DNA of 64,000 nucleotides, taken from Morchella semilibera (taxonomy: Eukaryota; Ascomycota; Pezizomycetes; Pezizales; Morchellaceae). Position numbers and translations under genes: made by a program. Of the stretch, positions 1 through 10,744 are shown in pieces (within the stretch, counting starts at the first letter, position 1; each line of letters begins with the position of its first letter). The notes beneath the pieces are model-generated. The model ran no database searches. It worked only from the letters and a program-made list of their open reading frames with translations, and was not told the origin of the DNA. The stretch covers positions 5,505,517-5,569,516 of the forward strand of contig WBVU01000003.1 in assembly GCA_009192285.1 (NCBI GenBank), written 5' to 3'.

Positions 1-422
1 CCCGCCAGTTAGCTACATGATAATACTCATATAAAATGATTTTATTCGATGAAAAATCTTGATGCGCAGGTACAGTACATAGGCTAGTGATTACGCTTGT
101 TTTACATAGGGAAATTTCACAAATTAAATGTGTACATGTATTCAGAAACCTCTGCAACGCTACCTTTGCTCGATTCGGTGATATCTAAAAAAAAGTTAGC
201 TTCGAATGAATTCCCTAATTCAGACTCGTGTCGGCTCCGTTGACGACTCTTGCTAGGCAATGACGCGCTCCAGGCTCCCACTAATCTGCAGACGTATACT
301 ACGTCCTAAAAGTTTGAGAAAGGATCCAGCAGTTGAGGGACTGCTGTTTGCTTTCTCTCCCTCGTCGAAACGTTTATCTATCCAAACGATTGCTAAGTGG
401 GGGTTACCCACCTTTAAATTAC

Positions 423-490
423 GATGAAGGCATAGAGACGATGAAGGCATAGAGACGATGAAGGCATAGAGACGATGAAAGCATAGAGTC
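423..490. repeat. 17-bp minisatellite, 4 units
   Basis: Four head-to-tail 17-bp units (GATGAAGGCATAGAGAC), the last with two substitutions. They sit directly before a second, unrelated minisatellite and a telomere-like motif, so the whole 0.42-0.78 kb block looks like subtelomere-type satellite sequence. Confidence 0.9.
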
Positions 491-503
491 GATGAAGAAG
501 GTT

Positions 504-587
504 AAGATGTAGAGGTGAAGATGTAGAGGTGAAGATGTAGAGGTGAGGGTGTAGAGGTGAGGGTGTAGAGGTAGGGGTATGGAGGTA
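504..587. repeat. 14-bp minisatellite (GTAGAGGTGA type), 6 units
   Basis: Six 14-bp units, three of AAGATGTAGAGGTG followed by three diverged units with GGGTGTAGAGGT. A related array in inverted orientation lies at about 58384-58485, and both arrays are followed, reading in the same sense, by an AACCCTAACCC motif. Confidence 0.85.
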
Positions 588-613
588 AAGGTTGACCTGA
601 TATACGGGTCCCC

Positions 614-626
614 AACCCTAACCCTT
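614..626. repeat. interstitial telomere-like motif
   Basis: The string AACCCTAACCCTT is two telomere units long. The same short motif recurs near 6228, 11818, 14151, 20410, 52853 and 58354. It is too short for a true telomere tract. Confidence 0.6.
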
Positions 627-647
627 AAGCGGGTGGCCTGAATTCCA

Positions 648-775
648 AAGCCGGGTAACCTCCATAGTGCAAGCCGGGTAACCCCATAGAAGCCGGGTAA
701 CCTCCAGAGCGTGCGCCGGGTAACCCCATGCAAGCCGGGTAATCTCCATTGCAAGCCGGGTAACCTTCACAGCGC
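648..775. repeat. AAGCCGGGTAACC tandem repeat, 6 units
   Basis: Six imperfect units of 18-24 bp, each with a core close to GCCGGGTAACC followed by a variable spacer such as CCAT. Unit starts are near 648, 671, 690, 714, 732 and 752. No coding meaning is apparent. Confidence 0.8.
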
Positions 776-810
776 GGGCGCAAATGGATGTAATCTAGTA
801 CATAGTAGAC

Positions 811-905
811 TAGGAGTTACCACCTCGCGACCGCGAGTTGTTTAAATCCTAGGGAACAGCGGTAGCTATAGACAAATCCTCTCTCTACGGTACATACATG
901 TAGTT
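811..905 (+). repeat. dispersed repeat with palindromic CTCGCGACCGCGAG core
   Basis: This roughly 95-bp segment recurs in inverted orientation at about 5560-5655. Both contain GTTACCACCTCGCGACCGC and share the downstream order AATCC, CTCTCTCTA and CATGTA. The copy at 5560 is joined to a LINE-type 3' tail, which suggests that both derive from the end region of one transposon family. Confidence 0.6.
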
Positions 906-1179
906 ATGGGGGCCTTTGCCTCCGGCCCCTCCCTTTCCTCCACTCCTCCCCAATTCCCATTCCCGCCAGTTAACCCCATTGCCTGCAATCCCATCTCTAC
1001 GGTTAGTTATGGGGGCCTTCGGCCTCCCGCCCCCCTCTCCGCTCCTCCCCCCCCAACCCCATACCCACCAGTTAAACCCATTGCCCTGTAGGCCTGTAAT
1101 ATACTTGTTCCGGGTTGCTATGATACCTGGCTGCGGGCAGGGTAACATGCCAAGCGCGCGCGCAAAAGACCACTTTCCA

Positions 1180-1316
1180 CATCAGCAAACTCAATTTGTG
1201 ACTAGAGTCTCCCAACAGTTTCCCGGGTCTCCTGAGAGTCTCCTGAGGCCCCTTGATATTTTTTGAGTCTCCTGAGGCTCAGGAGACATCAGGAGACAAA
1301 TGAAGTCTTGCTGATG
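1180..1316 (+). mobile_element. 137-bp miniature element, copy 1
   Basis: It begins CATCAGCAA and ends TTGCTGATG, a perfect 9-bp terminal inverted repeat. It is flanked by CA on both sides, read as a 2-bp target duplication. Inside are several direct copies of GTCTCC and an internal palindrome with arms GTCTCCTGAG and CTCAGGAGAC. Exactly the same length and ends are found at 1978, 42035 and 47598. No coding capacity, so it is non-autonomous. Confidence 0.9.
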
Positions 1317-1445
1317 CAGTACATAGTAGACAGCCCGTAGGCTAAGACAAAACCTTTCCTCCCACTCTCCGGAGGCAGGGTAAACTACTCCTCCCCAACA
1401 AAACAAAACAAACAAAAGAAACAAAAGAAAACATATCAAAAAACA
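1317..1445 (-). repeat. LINE-type 3' tail repeat
   Basis: Reading on the minus strand, this is a T-rich stretch followed by ACCCTGCCTCCGGAGAGTGG and a short end containing TAGCCTACG. Related tails occur at about 5655-5760 and 38331-38450. It lies downstream of the LINE fragment at 1633-1977 and is probably its 3' untranslated region, cut by the 137-bp element at 1180-1316. Confidence 0.5.
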
Positions 1446-1632
1446 CAACAACCCCCTACACTATCAATCTCCGCTCTCCTATCCCTTTGTTCTTGCAATT
1501 TCCATTCCTCCCTACTTCTCCTCTCTTTCCAACTCACCCCACCCATACTGAAGCTCTCTCTCCGTCTCCTTTTCCTCACTACTACTTCTCCCCTCTCTTT
1601 CATACTTCCCCTTCAGCCACTCCGTCCATATT

Positions 1633-1977
1633 TTAAAACCCTCCTTGCACCCTTTTTTTATCCCACACCAGATACTTCATATTATTCTTCTCTGCTGTCA
1701 CTCTCACTTGTTGCGTATAGGCGCATTCCGTCAGAATATGTTCGACGCTTTGTATTTCTCCGCCGCATTCGCATCTTTGACACTCTCTTCTGCCGATATT
1801 TTTGAGGTACTTGTTGCATATAACGTGCCCGGTTCGCCATCTAGAGATAATAACTCTTTTTCTTCGATTTCCATCTTTGACTCTTGCCTTGTGTCTCTCC
1901 TTTGGCTCCATCAGGGCAGTTTTTCCGTTTCTCCTCAATAATCATTCTTGATTCCAATCCCGTACGACTATGTCCCT
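1633..1977 (-). pseudogene. LINE (Tad/I-type) C-terminal fragment with zinc-binding motif
   Basis: The minus-strand frame at 1633-1938 has no ATG at its 5' end and is a fragment. It shows the typical tail of fungal non-LTR retrotransposons: a basic stretch, ISRWRTGH, then a Cys-rich motif (CQRCECGGEIQSVEHILTEC) close to the CCHC motif after the RNase H domain. Upstream in the same reading sense, beyond an intervening insertion, lies an RNase H fragment (3350-3863), so both probably belong to one broken element. The 137-bp element at 1978 abuts this fragment. Basis: motif order seen here plus knowledge of the Tad1/I clades. Confidence 0.65.
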
Positions 1978-2114
1978 CATCAGCAAACTCAACTTGTGAC
2001 TGGAGTCTCCCAAGAGTCTCCCGGGTCTCCTGAGAGTCTCCTGAGACTCCTGGATATTTTTTAAGTCTCCTGAGGCTCAGGAGACATCAGGAGACAAATG
2101 AAGTCTTGCTGATG
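1978..2114 (+). mobile_element. 137-bp miniature element, copy 2
   Basis: Same ends (CATCAGCAA, TTGCTGATG), same length and same orientation as copy 1. The flanking dinucleotide is CT on both sides. It is inserted next to the LINE C-terminal fragment. Confidence 0.9.
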
Positions 2115-2209
2115 CTCGATTCCCTTTTCAGGTATGCAAAGGATATAAACCAATCTTTATCTCTCGCCCCCCCCCACCTTCTCCTTGGCTGCCTCGTCCA
2201 CCTCACAAT

Positions 2210-2710
2210 TTCCTCTCACTCCGTATCACGGCTCCGCCTCCTGTATCTCACCTCCCGCCAAGACGTCTACGGAATAGGGTTGTTGGATAGTATCGGTCGA
2301 TGTCGGAAGTAGAATGATGGATTAGGAAGGAGCTCGGGTGATAGAATGTAAGCGCTAGGAAGGATGGGGTAGCATCGGGATAGGGTTATGGGTATTGGGA
2401 ATAGTATGGGTAGTACGGAATTATGGGAGATTCGATGGGATTCTATAGTTATGAGTCATTGGTGAGGGGAAATAGTTGTATATATAGTGTTCATTCTTTC
2501 CTATATTTCTGCCTCTCTAGGCAACGTCTTCTTTCTGTTAGCAATATATTACTTTGGCTTCGGCCCTTCTGTCCTTGCCTCGTCCCTGAACCTGAATCTG
2601 AATCTGAACCTGAACCTGCCTCGCCTCGGGTATCTCCTGAGCCGACCCTGTCTCCGCCCTCGTCCCTGGATCTACTTGGCTTAGCCCTTGACCCGACCCC
2701 GCCCCGTTAG
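2210..2710 (+). repeat. mosaic of dispersed repeats inserted in the LINE
   Basis: The stretch 2210-2380 resembles 37265-37420 (shared GGGTTGTTG, GATCGATGTCG-like and GGGAGCTC blocks). The stretch 2480-2710 resembles the reverse complement of about 55000-55260, including a run of repeated ctgaa/cctga hexamers. It lies between the RNase H part and the C-terminal part of the LINE and explains their separation. Confidence 0.5.
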
Positions 2711-3349
2711 ACTCCGGAATATCCTTTCACCCATTCAAATCTTACTTTAATCCCTTGTGTTCTCGCCGCATCACTGTCCCGGCGTCTTGGCATTTGTTCC
2801 GACATTTCGGTAGGAGATGTACGGTTGTGATTGTTAGGGTAATGTTAAGCGAGAGCGGGGAGTGCGAGGTGGAAGCTGTCGTCATTAGGTTCTGGGAGGT
2901 TCGATGGCGTGATGGATTGGTAACGTAGAATAGCGGAGATGGTGGGGAGGATTACGGGGTGTGGGAGCGACGGGTTTCCATGAGGTTCTATGAGCGAAAG
3001 TGTGAGTCATAGCGGACTAGGGAAGGAGGTGTGTTAAATAGCGGGGATAGATGTTTTCCTTAGTTTTTTCTTTCTTTTCTCTTCGTCTCGTCTTCCTGTT
3101 ATCTCAGTACATAGGAATCTACTCCTATTTCTAAGTCATAGCCTCTCGTACCTAACACTTGATTCTCTGACGAGGGGAAACTCATAGTATCTCTTATCGT
3201 TCTCGTTGAGGTCCATCTGGTCCTCGCTTTCCCTGTTCTGTGTCCTTGCCCTTGCCTTTGCTTTCGCCGGTGCCTGTGCTTGTGCCTGCCCGGCGTTGCC
3301 TTTGTCTTTACCAGTCTTCTCGTCCCTAGACTGTGCTCCTCGGGTTCTT

Positions 3350-3863
3350 CTGCGTCATCATTGTCATCTTCTTCTTTGCGTCGGGTTATTCCGTCACAAT
3401 CACACAACCACCGTATTTTATATGCCATTTGCTCACCTGTCATCCCCTCCCTTTCCACTACACTCTTCAACGCCTGCTGACTATCTGCAGCAATCGTAAT
3501 TATCTTTTTTCTTTCCTGAGCTACATCCTTTAGCCCAATCTCGATAGCTTTTTTCAGGCCCACCATTTCCGCGTCCATTATTTCCATCTTGTCTCCCAGT
3601 CCAAACCCTATCTTTCTTATAATTCCCCCCTCTTTTCCCAACCTACATACCCCCGCTGCTGCACCGTTCTCTTTCCTGCTTCCATCACTATACATAAGTA
3701 CCTCATCTTTCTCTTCTCTTCTATCCTGCTGTCTCTTCTTCTCCTCTTCGTCATACTCCTCTATCTTCACCTCCGTTTCCGTCCTTATCCTATTCTCCCA
3801 CTTCTCTTCTTTCTTGTACAATTTACTCCAATTCTCTATCCTCTTCCACTCTTTCCCAACCAA
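3350..3863 (-). pseudogene. LINE RNase H domain fragment
   Basis: The minus-strand frame contains an RNase H fold with recognisable catalytic acidic positions: YSDGS, MDAEM and AADSQQAL. A charged linker (EEYDEEEKKRQQDRREEK) precedes it, as in Tad1/I-type LINE polyproteins. There is no ATG at its 5' end and the reverse transcriptase is absent. After about position 3350 the frame runs into low-complexity sequence (repeated cctttgctttcgcc-like words) unrelated to LINEs, so the element is broken here. The C-terminal zinc motif is displaced to 1633-1938. Confidence 0.65.
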
Positions 3864-3899
3864 CCTTGATCGACCTTACCCGCTAGCTATATTAATCAT

Positions 3900-5385
3900 T
3901 GTTCGTGATATTGAGTCTGGCAGCGGATAGATATAACAGCCTGGGTCGGGTTAATTATATTATCAATCTCTTTGGTATGGGGTTCCTCTATAGATCTACT
4001 CGGCTATGCATGCGCATGCGCATATGCTGTAGTTCAGGAAACCCTGCTATCCAAGGCCAAACAAACGAGCACCTTACTTGCGCACTCCTTAAGCGGCTAT
4101 GGCCTGGTAATTGCGGGCATCTGTAGGAAATCTGGTCATTTTATGAACTTGAGTATGTGTGTTTGGACGGTTGGCCTGTAATTAGATATATCTTCATTAT
4201 ATTAACACCTTGACTCGGGAATTTGATACCGACCGACCTGGAGATCACCGCCACGGAGGTTGCCCCCCTCGAAGGCTATGTCGAAATTTTTAGTTTTATG
4301 ATTTGGAGTTAGTAATGGAATTTTGGGTTGACTAACTATAGTCATTCAACTACCATCTTGTCTTACATGAGGATGAAATGGTTAGGCTAATCAATTAATT
4401 GGGGCTGGGAGGAGAAGTTAGTGATCACAGGAACCGTTGTACTTGGCAGCGCCCCCGGATCGGTTCCTTTCCATACCATGGTTAGAGGGAGGTTCTGCCC
4501 TTCTTTCCCCTGGTTGGGTTCGCGTTACATGCATGTATGAGTTATCAATCCCCTGGCTGGGTGCCTGCATGTGGTAACGAGTGATATTCTATGCACGAGT
4601 GATTCAAGATGATTCGTGGTTCGACTATTAGCGCTCGCTGTTTCTGGGTCTGAAGCGGCAGAACATGAGTCCAGGGCAAATGGGTGGTATAAGCACTAAA
4701 TTCAGAGGATACCAACGCCGATCAAGCTCCGCCGAATGAATAGCCAGCTAGATGCGCTGCTGCGAATGTTCTCTAGGGGGCGAAGATCGAGACATGAATG
4801 CTAATAATGGTGTGAACAAACACTGCCTTCAAGCCCGACGGCCGCGGATAATTGATTAGAGAGAGCTCATGGTCTGTATATATATCAATATTCGCCGGTA
4901 CAGGCCCAATGTTTGACTAATTGTTCTAGAAGCACCACTATTCCGTCCCCGGATGTGGTGTCGTGGTACAGGATCGGCTGGCAATCGGTGGAGGTGTTTA
5001 ACATGGTTGTGTATTCCGATGACTATTGAGGTTGTCAGGGCGTGTGGATTCAAGAGGATAGCCCTGCCCGTGCTGAATAGCGCGGGATTAGGACAACAAC
5101 ATCTATAAAGGCTTTTGCACGATGTCGCGGTAGGTGACTGAAGGGTCGCAATGAGGGTAATTGATTTGTTTGAAATAAAGCATCTCGCTGTATATAGGGG
5201 GTAATATCTACTAATCACCTAAGGGTACATAGTCTACCATATATGTACTAGATTACATCCTTGTCTACCACTGCTCCCTAAAATTTACACAACTCGCGTT
5301 CAAATGATAAAAAGCCGGTAACAAAAGACTTATGTGAATGAGTATCATCCCTCAAGAGCGTCGCTACCATGTTGGGCATTCTCAT
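3900..5385. other. gene-free stretch
   Basis: No convincing open frame or RNA gene. There is an alternating purine-pyrimidine patch near 4008-4025 (GCATGCGCATGCGCATA). I see nothing else in it. Confidence 0.5.
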
Positions 5386-5389
5386 CACT

Positions 5390-5462
5390 GCTCCCACCAG
5401 GGTTTGAACCTGTATGTGGTCATATGACGAAGCCCAGTGTATTACCACTAGGCCACGCCACG
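5390..5462 (-). repeat. tRNA-like segment (tRNA relic or SINE head)
   Basis: On the minus strand there is an A-box-like string TGGCCTAGTGG and, about 45 bases later, a B-box-like GGTTCAAACCC, i.e. RNA polymerase III promoter elements at tRNA spacing. The acceptor and D stems do not pair well, so this is not a functional tRNA. A SINE head or tRNA pseudogene is the best guess. Confidence 0.35.
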
Positions 5463-5559
5463 ATGCTTTTGTTTGTGTCGTTGTAGTTTATGAGCGAAAA
5501 GATCCTTTCCTTGGCAACGCATCAAAACCTGTGAACTGAATTGCATCACAGGGAAATGT

Positions 5560-5760
5560 TGGTACATGTAGGGTACATGTAGATCGATGTACCTACGATA
5601 GAGAGAGCTAGGGGATTAAAGCTTGCACAACTCGCGGTCGCGAGGTGGTAACCCCTAGTATATACGTATATATGGCAAAACCTTTCTTCCCAATCACTGG
5701 AGGAGGGTAAATACATGTATTCCTCGTCAATAAAGAAAATGAAAAAAGTGAAAATAAATA
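5560..5760 (-). repeat. LINE-type 3' tail joined to palindromic-core repeat
   Basis: Minus strand: an A/T-rich tail, then TTTACCCTCCTCCAGTGATT and AAAGGTTTTGCC as in the tails at 1317 and 38331, then the same GTTACCACCTCGCGACCGC block as at 811-905. The join suggests a single 3' end structure of a LINE family. Confidence 0.5.
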
Positions 5761-5769
5761 TAAAAAATT

Positions 5770-8140
5770 TGCCACTAAATATAAAATCGAGAATGTCAAT
5801 CTAGAATAATGATGTTGATCTTTTCAGTTCCCCGCCTAAATAAAGTCCCCCTGATCGATCTCAACCCACGCCGGTTAATAGTTTTCCTTTTGGCTTGGAG
5901 GTGCTGCTTGGGCTTGTCTTCGTGTCGTGTCTCGTTGTTCTAGCATGTGTATGTCTCTTCCCGCTATGTTGTTCCTGGGTGTGATCAGGGTTGCCTGATC
6001 TTCTCTTTGTTGGAACCAGGCTCATTTGCCGCGTGAATATCGATTTCCCTTGTTTTGTCTGTACCATATATTCGTTTGCATCCCTTTCTATCTGTTTGCC
6101 AACTTTCAACAATGTCACTTGAACTTAGGTTTGGGTGTTAAAGCGGGAACCAGGGGGGAGTGGGCCGGTTTCACACGCTCAGAGGAAGTAAGGGTTTGGC
6201 CTATTAAGATATCCTTATAGAAGGTCAGGGTTAGGGTTATTATTTTGCCTGAATGGCGTTTCCTACCTTCTTCATCTTGCGGTATTCCTTCTCAACTCTA
6301 GCTCTATGTACGCTCCAGCCCAATTGTTCTTTCAGTGCACTGTCCAACCTACCTGACAGAAAGCGGCCAAGATCGCTTCGCTATGCCACTGATTAGAAAG
6401 GGAATAAATGAAGAAGAAAAGAAAGAACTGATCCCGAAACAGCCACGCTCGCACATGAGTAATAGTATATGGGTCATGGGTTCTATTAAGTTATTTCATA
6501 TTACTCACATTTCTTATTAGTCGCGCAATATATAGAGTTGTTTGACATCAGAGATTGAGCCATATTTCTTGCGTTATATCGTCTCTCATTGTGTCGCTTT
6601 GCACCAACTTTCTCTGTATAAATAAGGGGTTTCCCCCCTAGAATAGGAAGAATCAATAAGCTCGGTTTTTCTAAATCATAAATATGCTCTATAAGGATAT
6701 TTCCCGTTCTGTCTTGTCACATTTTCATATCCTTATGGCGGGGCACCGACTATCCCGCATTGTCTCTCACATACAAGTAGTGTGGTCCATGAGCCGGCTC
6801 AGGTCGAGCCAGCATACCAGCTCGAGCTGACTCGGTTCGTAGGGGGCAGAGCTCTCTCGTAAGGCTCGAGCTTTTGGTGGCAGGTTCGGAAACCGGCCCG
6901 AGCCGGGGGTCAATGATGCAAAAAAACAGGTTATACTTATACGAAATGTAGTACTAAGATCGAAACTATAAGCGTTGTTTATAGATTAATGTCGTAAGAA
7001 AGGATTTATTGTTGGAGTCAGCATTCTAGTGGGTAGAAATCGATCTCCTTTATAGCTTCTGGACCACAGTGTCACCGTCACACACTACCTTACCCAGTTA
7101 GAGCTCACTATCTTGGGGTGCTCGGATGGGTTATCCTTTTTGTATGAACGGTTCAATCTGTGGGAGTATTTGGGGATCAGGCGTTCGAGAGTCAGGCCCA
7201 TGTCTTGTGTGGTTCGCGGGGTGTTTGTGCCCCAGTCATCATACTATGGAAGGAATACACAATCTTGCAACTCGTGGATCATCAACATGTGTTAAACACC
7301 CAAACAGCGGTTGAGCTTCATAGCTGTAGCAGACCACCGATGTACTAGAGCTATTGGCTTCTCAAGTATTGAAGTGAATTTTTGAAAGAGAAGAGATCTA
7401 TGAGAAGCGGTTTAGGACGTGACCTCTATAGCCATGAACCACTCCGATTCAGCGGCTCTACTTGTAGCCCTGGGCAACTCGAAACATTCACCCCTGCAGT
7501 ATGTACAGGCAGCACCGTAGCCCTGAAGAGGTAGGGATACACAGAAGCGATGGCTCGCCTGTTGCTCGCAAGAGAATGATGCAGTACATGCAGACTTCAA
7601 AGGTCCCATTGATGAGTCTGCATAATATATATATGGGGTATTTAAAGGATTGCTGTTCGAGTGGCAAACTACTCTACTCGTAAATTAATAAATGCATGAC
7701 CATATATCAAATAGGGTTCATCTCTGAGAATTGCTGATCCCTTTCTTTGGGGGGGGAGGGGGGATACTACTCTAGTATGAAAAGTTCTAGCTAGCTAGCC
7801 CACTAACACGACATTCTGGGAGGAGAAGAGGCCCCAGTGTGTAACAAATTCATTGACCTTTGTATAATAATTCTGGCGAAGACTATCTCCATGGATCGGG
7901 CGCGACCCTGCATGGGGATCGACTCCGCCTGTCTGGGTTGGAGCTGAAATGTCTCGCATAGCACTTCGCCTGTGAATCGCGGGGTTGCCAGGACGATCGG
8001 TTACACACTGCTGATTTTTGGGCTGAGCTCAGCCGCCGCCACCGACCCTCGTGCATGATTATTGGCACTGCCACCAAGCAAGTAAACACACGTGCACAGT
8101 CATTATATTATTCCATCACAGGCTCTCACTCTTGCTAAAT
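5770..8140. other. gene-free stretch with GAGCTCGAGCC-rich patch
   Basis: No supported gene. A telomere-like motif (CAGGGTTAGGGTTAT) lies near 6227. The patch 6790-6900 is rich in CGAGCC/GGCTCG words and resembles 9050-9470. Minus-strand sequence near 7575-7605 has a short (about 35 bp) resemblance to part of the kinase gene at 31345, too short to interpret. Confidence 0.4.
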
Positions 8141-8147
8141 GAAAGCC

Positions 8148-8157
8148 TATATATAAA
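8148..8157 (+). promoter_or_regulatory. TATA box candidate
   Basis: TATATATAAA lies 55 bp before the ATG at 8212, a spacing expected for a fungal core promoter with a short leader. Confidence 0.5.
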
Positions 8158-8211
8158 TCCCCCCCCGTCAAACCTTCCCCCATCAACACGACACCACCTC
8201 CCACATCCACA

Positions 8212-8802
8212 ATGAACTATACAGAAGGGTTCATCCTTACTTCCACCGAATTCACCCCCACAACTACGATTCGACGCGGAGAAGCAAAGGTCCTGTGTGG
8301 CGACAATAATGTCCTCACACATCACAGTGACAATGTAGTCGCCCAGCAAGGCGCCGATACCTATTGGAAGATCAAACCCGTCAACGAAAAGCAGTGCATG
8401 ATAATAGTTTTCGTCGCTCATGGCGGCGAGCAGGACATGGCCGCCACGCTCAATAGCGGCGGTGATTCGGATGGTGCTATCAACGTCATTATGAGACCAG
8501 CCCAGAACCCGCCGAGTCCGGAGCAGCTTTGGTCGTTGGAGGAGTCGGTCGCGGCGACGAGGTGGGTTTCTTCTATGATATCTGGAATTGTGGGGCTAAC
8601 TCGCTACAGGTATCCTCCAATCGTCAAAGCACGCATTCAAAGTTGTGCAAAGCCGGATATGTCTATGGCCATCCCGGGGGTGGCCCCGTTGCCGACGACC
8701 ACGCAGAATGTGGCATGTGTGCCAACTGATAGTATGGATAAGGATGAGTTGAGGTGGACTTTTGACTACAGAATCGACACCCCCAATAAATGTATCTTTT
8801 GA
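8212..8802 (+). CDS. small beta-trefoil / ricin-B-like protein (one short intron)
   Basis: The open frame starts at ATG 8212, just downstream of a TATA box, and ends at 8802. The unspliced frame is 196 residues. A likely 48-bp intron (8562-8609, GTGGGT donor, GGGGCTAACTCG branch region, CAG acceptor) is a multiple of three and stop-free, so spliced (180 aa) and retained forms both stay in frame. Two W-containing strands, TYWKIKPV and EQLWSLEES, separated by about 45 residues with LNSGGDSDGAIN between them, look like the Q-x-W type repeats of beta-trefoil lectins. No signal peptide is seen. Carbohydrate binding is inference. The part after the intron is less clearly trefoil. Confidence 0.5.
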   Translation: MNYTEGFILTSTEFTPTTTIRRGEAKVLCGDNNVLTHHSDNVVAQQGADTYWKIKPVNEKQCMIIVFVAHGGEQDMAATLNSGGDSDGAINVIMRPAQNPPSPEQLWSLEESVAATRWVSSMISGIVGLTRYRYPPIVKARIQSCAKPDMSMAIPGVAPLPTTTQNVACVPTDSMDKDELRWTFDYRIDTPNKCIF

Positions 8803-8819
8803 TGCATTTACTCGTATAA

Positions 8820-10450
8820 AAAGGATCAATGAATATACCAAGTGGTACATAAATATGAAACGAAGGATATTAATGCATCACTTCAACGAATTTACTGATG
8901 GCTTGGTTATAGATAGTCAATAGCGGGCCTGGAGTAGTTGGGATATTTGTATATTTATATCAATTGATATCATAATGGATTAGCGCTTCAGTAATGCTAA
9001 TTGCCACTGTTTATCGTATACCTCAATGCCACTACCACTGGTATTGTGTTCCACGAGCCAGCTCGATTCAACTAGGATGGAAAGCTTGGTCCGGCAAGCC
9101 ACCGCAGCTACCCGACTCGGCTTCCAAATTCTCTAGTCCGGCTCGAGCCACTCGAGCTCATGGGGGTGATACTGAAATCTCCCCATACAAAGCTGATGCT
9201 CAGGGTTAGGTTTGGAACTTTTGTTATTTCTCCCCTGCATCACCAAATCTAAAGACTCGAGCCTCCTTAAGTTGAGCAGAGAAATCTGCTCGAGCGAACT
9301 CGACTCGTGGGGGTAGCTGCTCGTAAGTGCTCGGGCTTTAGGCTCGGGACGAGGACTCGATCGGAGTCGGAATACTCGGAGTCGGAGTCGGACGACGACG
9401 GCGCCGACGGCGACGACGGCGCATAGTGACCGGGATATATTGCTGACACCTGGGTTCCTACCCCTTCATCCATGTTTGACCTAGCTAGCTAGTGCTCTTT
9501 ATTAATCGTAGGTCCATTACGGGAGGAAGCTTTGTCGCGAAGTGGGGATGCATGACAGGTATCGTTAGTACTGTACATTGGAGGTCAGGTCTAAGCACAC
9601 ATGAGGTCCGCAAATCTCTTTACCTGTAATCCATTGAAGTTTTAAACGAAACCAAAGAAGACGTGGGGGTTTGGGGCACAAGGGGACCCCACCGCCTTTT
9701 TAAGAACTGCCAGCCTAGCTTATGCTAGTTGTGTCTAGGATAATTTAGCTGCGCATGCAATTGAAGGTTTGCTCCACTCAACGCAAAAGAGTTATAATCC
9801 TTTAAGCAGTTGTACCTGAGGCGTAACATCATGAAAGTATCTCTTGTTACACCTTACTGGGCTAATCTAGGGGTGGAAAGACCTGCCCGTTAGCTTTTCC
9901 TTCAACCATTGGTCTGGTTCATGAATTATGACTGTCATGCGAACTCCTATCCACCTTGGTCAAATTCCGATGGAGGCTTCGTGCGGTATCCATACGTTGA
10001 CAGACTTTATGGGACCAGGGGACTCTTTGGGAGAGCTCCTTAGTCAACTGATTAGTTTCTGCAACTCCCGAAACACTAAAGGAGTGCTGTGAGAGAATAT
10101 TTATTTTGGAGTCCTCGCCGCTCCCTTTGCTAGTTGTCAAATCAGTATCAGAAGTGTTGATGCGAATTACTTCGGATATCGGGGTCTGTAATTAATCGTT
10201 TCGGTGATTTCATCAGAGAAGGGAAACAAGGATTAAGAAGCCCACCACGCCGCTAGCTATAGTTTGGAGATAGCGGCGGGGTGGGGTAAGGAGATGGTAA
10301 ACACCTCGCTTAAGGATTGTTGCGGTGAGAAGCTTCCAAAGGTCACGCACGGTCTTGCTCATATTATATGATATTTTCATCTTGATAGGTAAGAACGCAC
10401 TCTCAGGGGGGGTATAAGTATTGTAAGAACCGCAATGGATAGACGAGATT
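8820..10450. other. gene-free stretch
   Basis: Contains a second CGAGCC/GGCTCG-rich patch (9053-9470) ending in GGAGTCGGAGTCGG and a GACGACGGCG simple repeat (9380-9422), plus one telomere-like GGGTTAGG near 9200. No supported gene. Confidence 0.4.
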
Positions 10451-10456
10451 TCTTCA

Positions 10457-10741
10457 ATGAATAGCGAGGAGGAAGCGCCAGAGCGGATCACAAAGGCCTA
10501 TTACTTCGCCAATCTTGGCGGTATCAACACTACTGGATTCCTGGATCGGGGGGGGGGGGGGCAAGAAAAGCGGGATGTAAGATCAGACAAAGTGAAGGAT
10601 CTATTGAAATCAGAGGAGTTACAAGAATCGAGACCTAGCTGGGGGAGAGGACTCCTGGCGGGGACCCTTCAAGCTAACCAGCTTCTCAGGTGGAAGGAGA
10701 TTGTGGAAAACTTCTTACAAATATCATCATCAAATGCATGA
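10457..10741 (+). CDS. unrecognised ORF, 94 aa
   Basis: ATG at 10457, stop ending at 10741. The product is hydrophilic (starts MNSEEEAPERITKAYYFANLG) and is interrupted by a run of 12 G encoding glycines near residue 35. It has no recognisable domain, no signal peptide and no intron signals. It could be chance or an exon of a larger gene. The G-run length would decide the downstream frame. Confidence 0.25.
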   Translation: MNSEEEAPERITKAYYFANLGGINTTGFLDRGGGGQEKRDVRSDKVKDLLKSEELQESRPSWGRGLLAGTLQANQLLRWKEIVENFLQISSSNA

Positions 10742-10744
10742 ATA

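Noticed and set aside
423-775. CRISPR-like array
   Set aside because: Direct repeats without regular spacers; these are minisatellites in a eukaryotic genome.
885-1148. Overlapping open frames on both strands around 0.9-1.3 kb
   Set aside because: Low-complexity C-rich repeat (two copies of a GGGGGCCTT-C-rich unit); Gly/Pro-rich translation on all frames, no domain.
5390-5462. Functional tRNA gene
   Set aside because: Acceptor and D stems do not pair, so only a relic or SINE head is supported.
7480-7620. Short similarity to the kinase catalytic region
   Set aside because: Only about 35 bp (TGCATGTACTGCATCAT) and no kinase motif on either side; may be chance.
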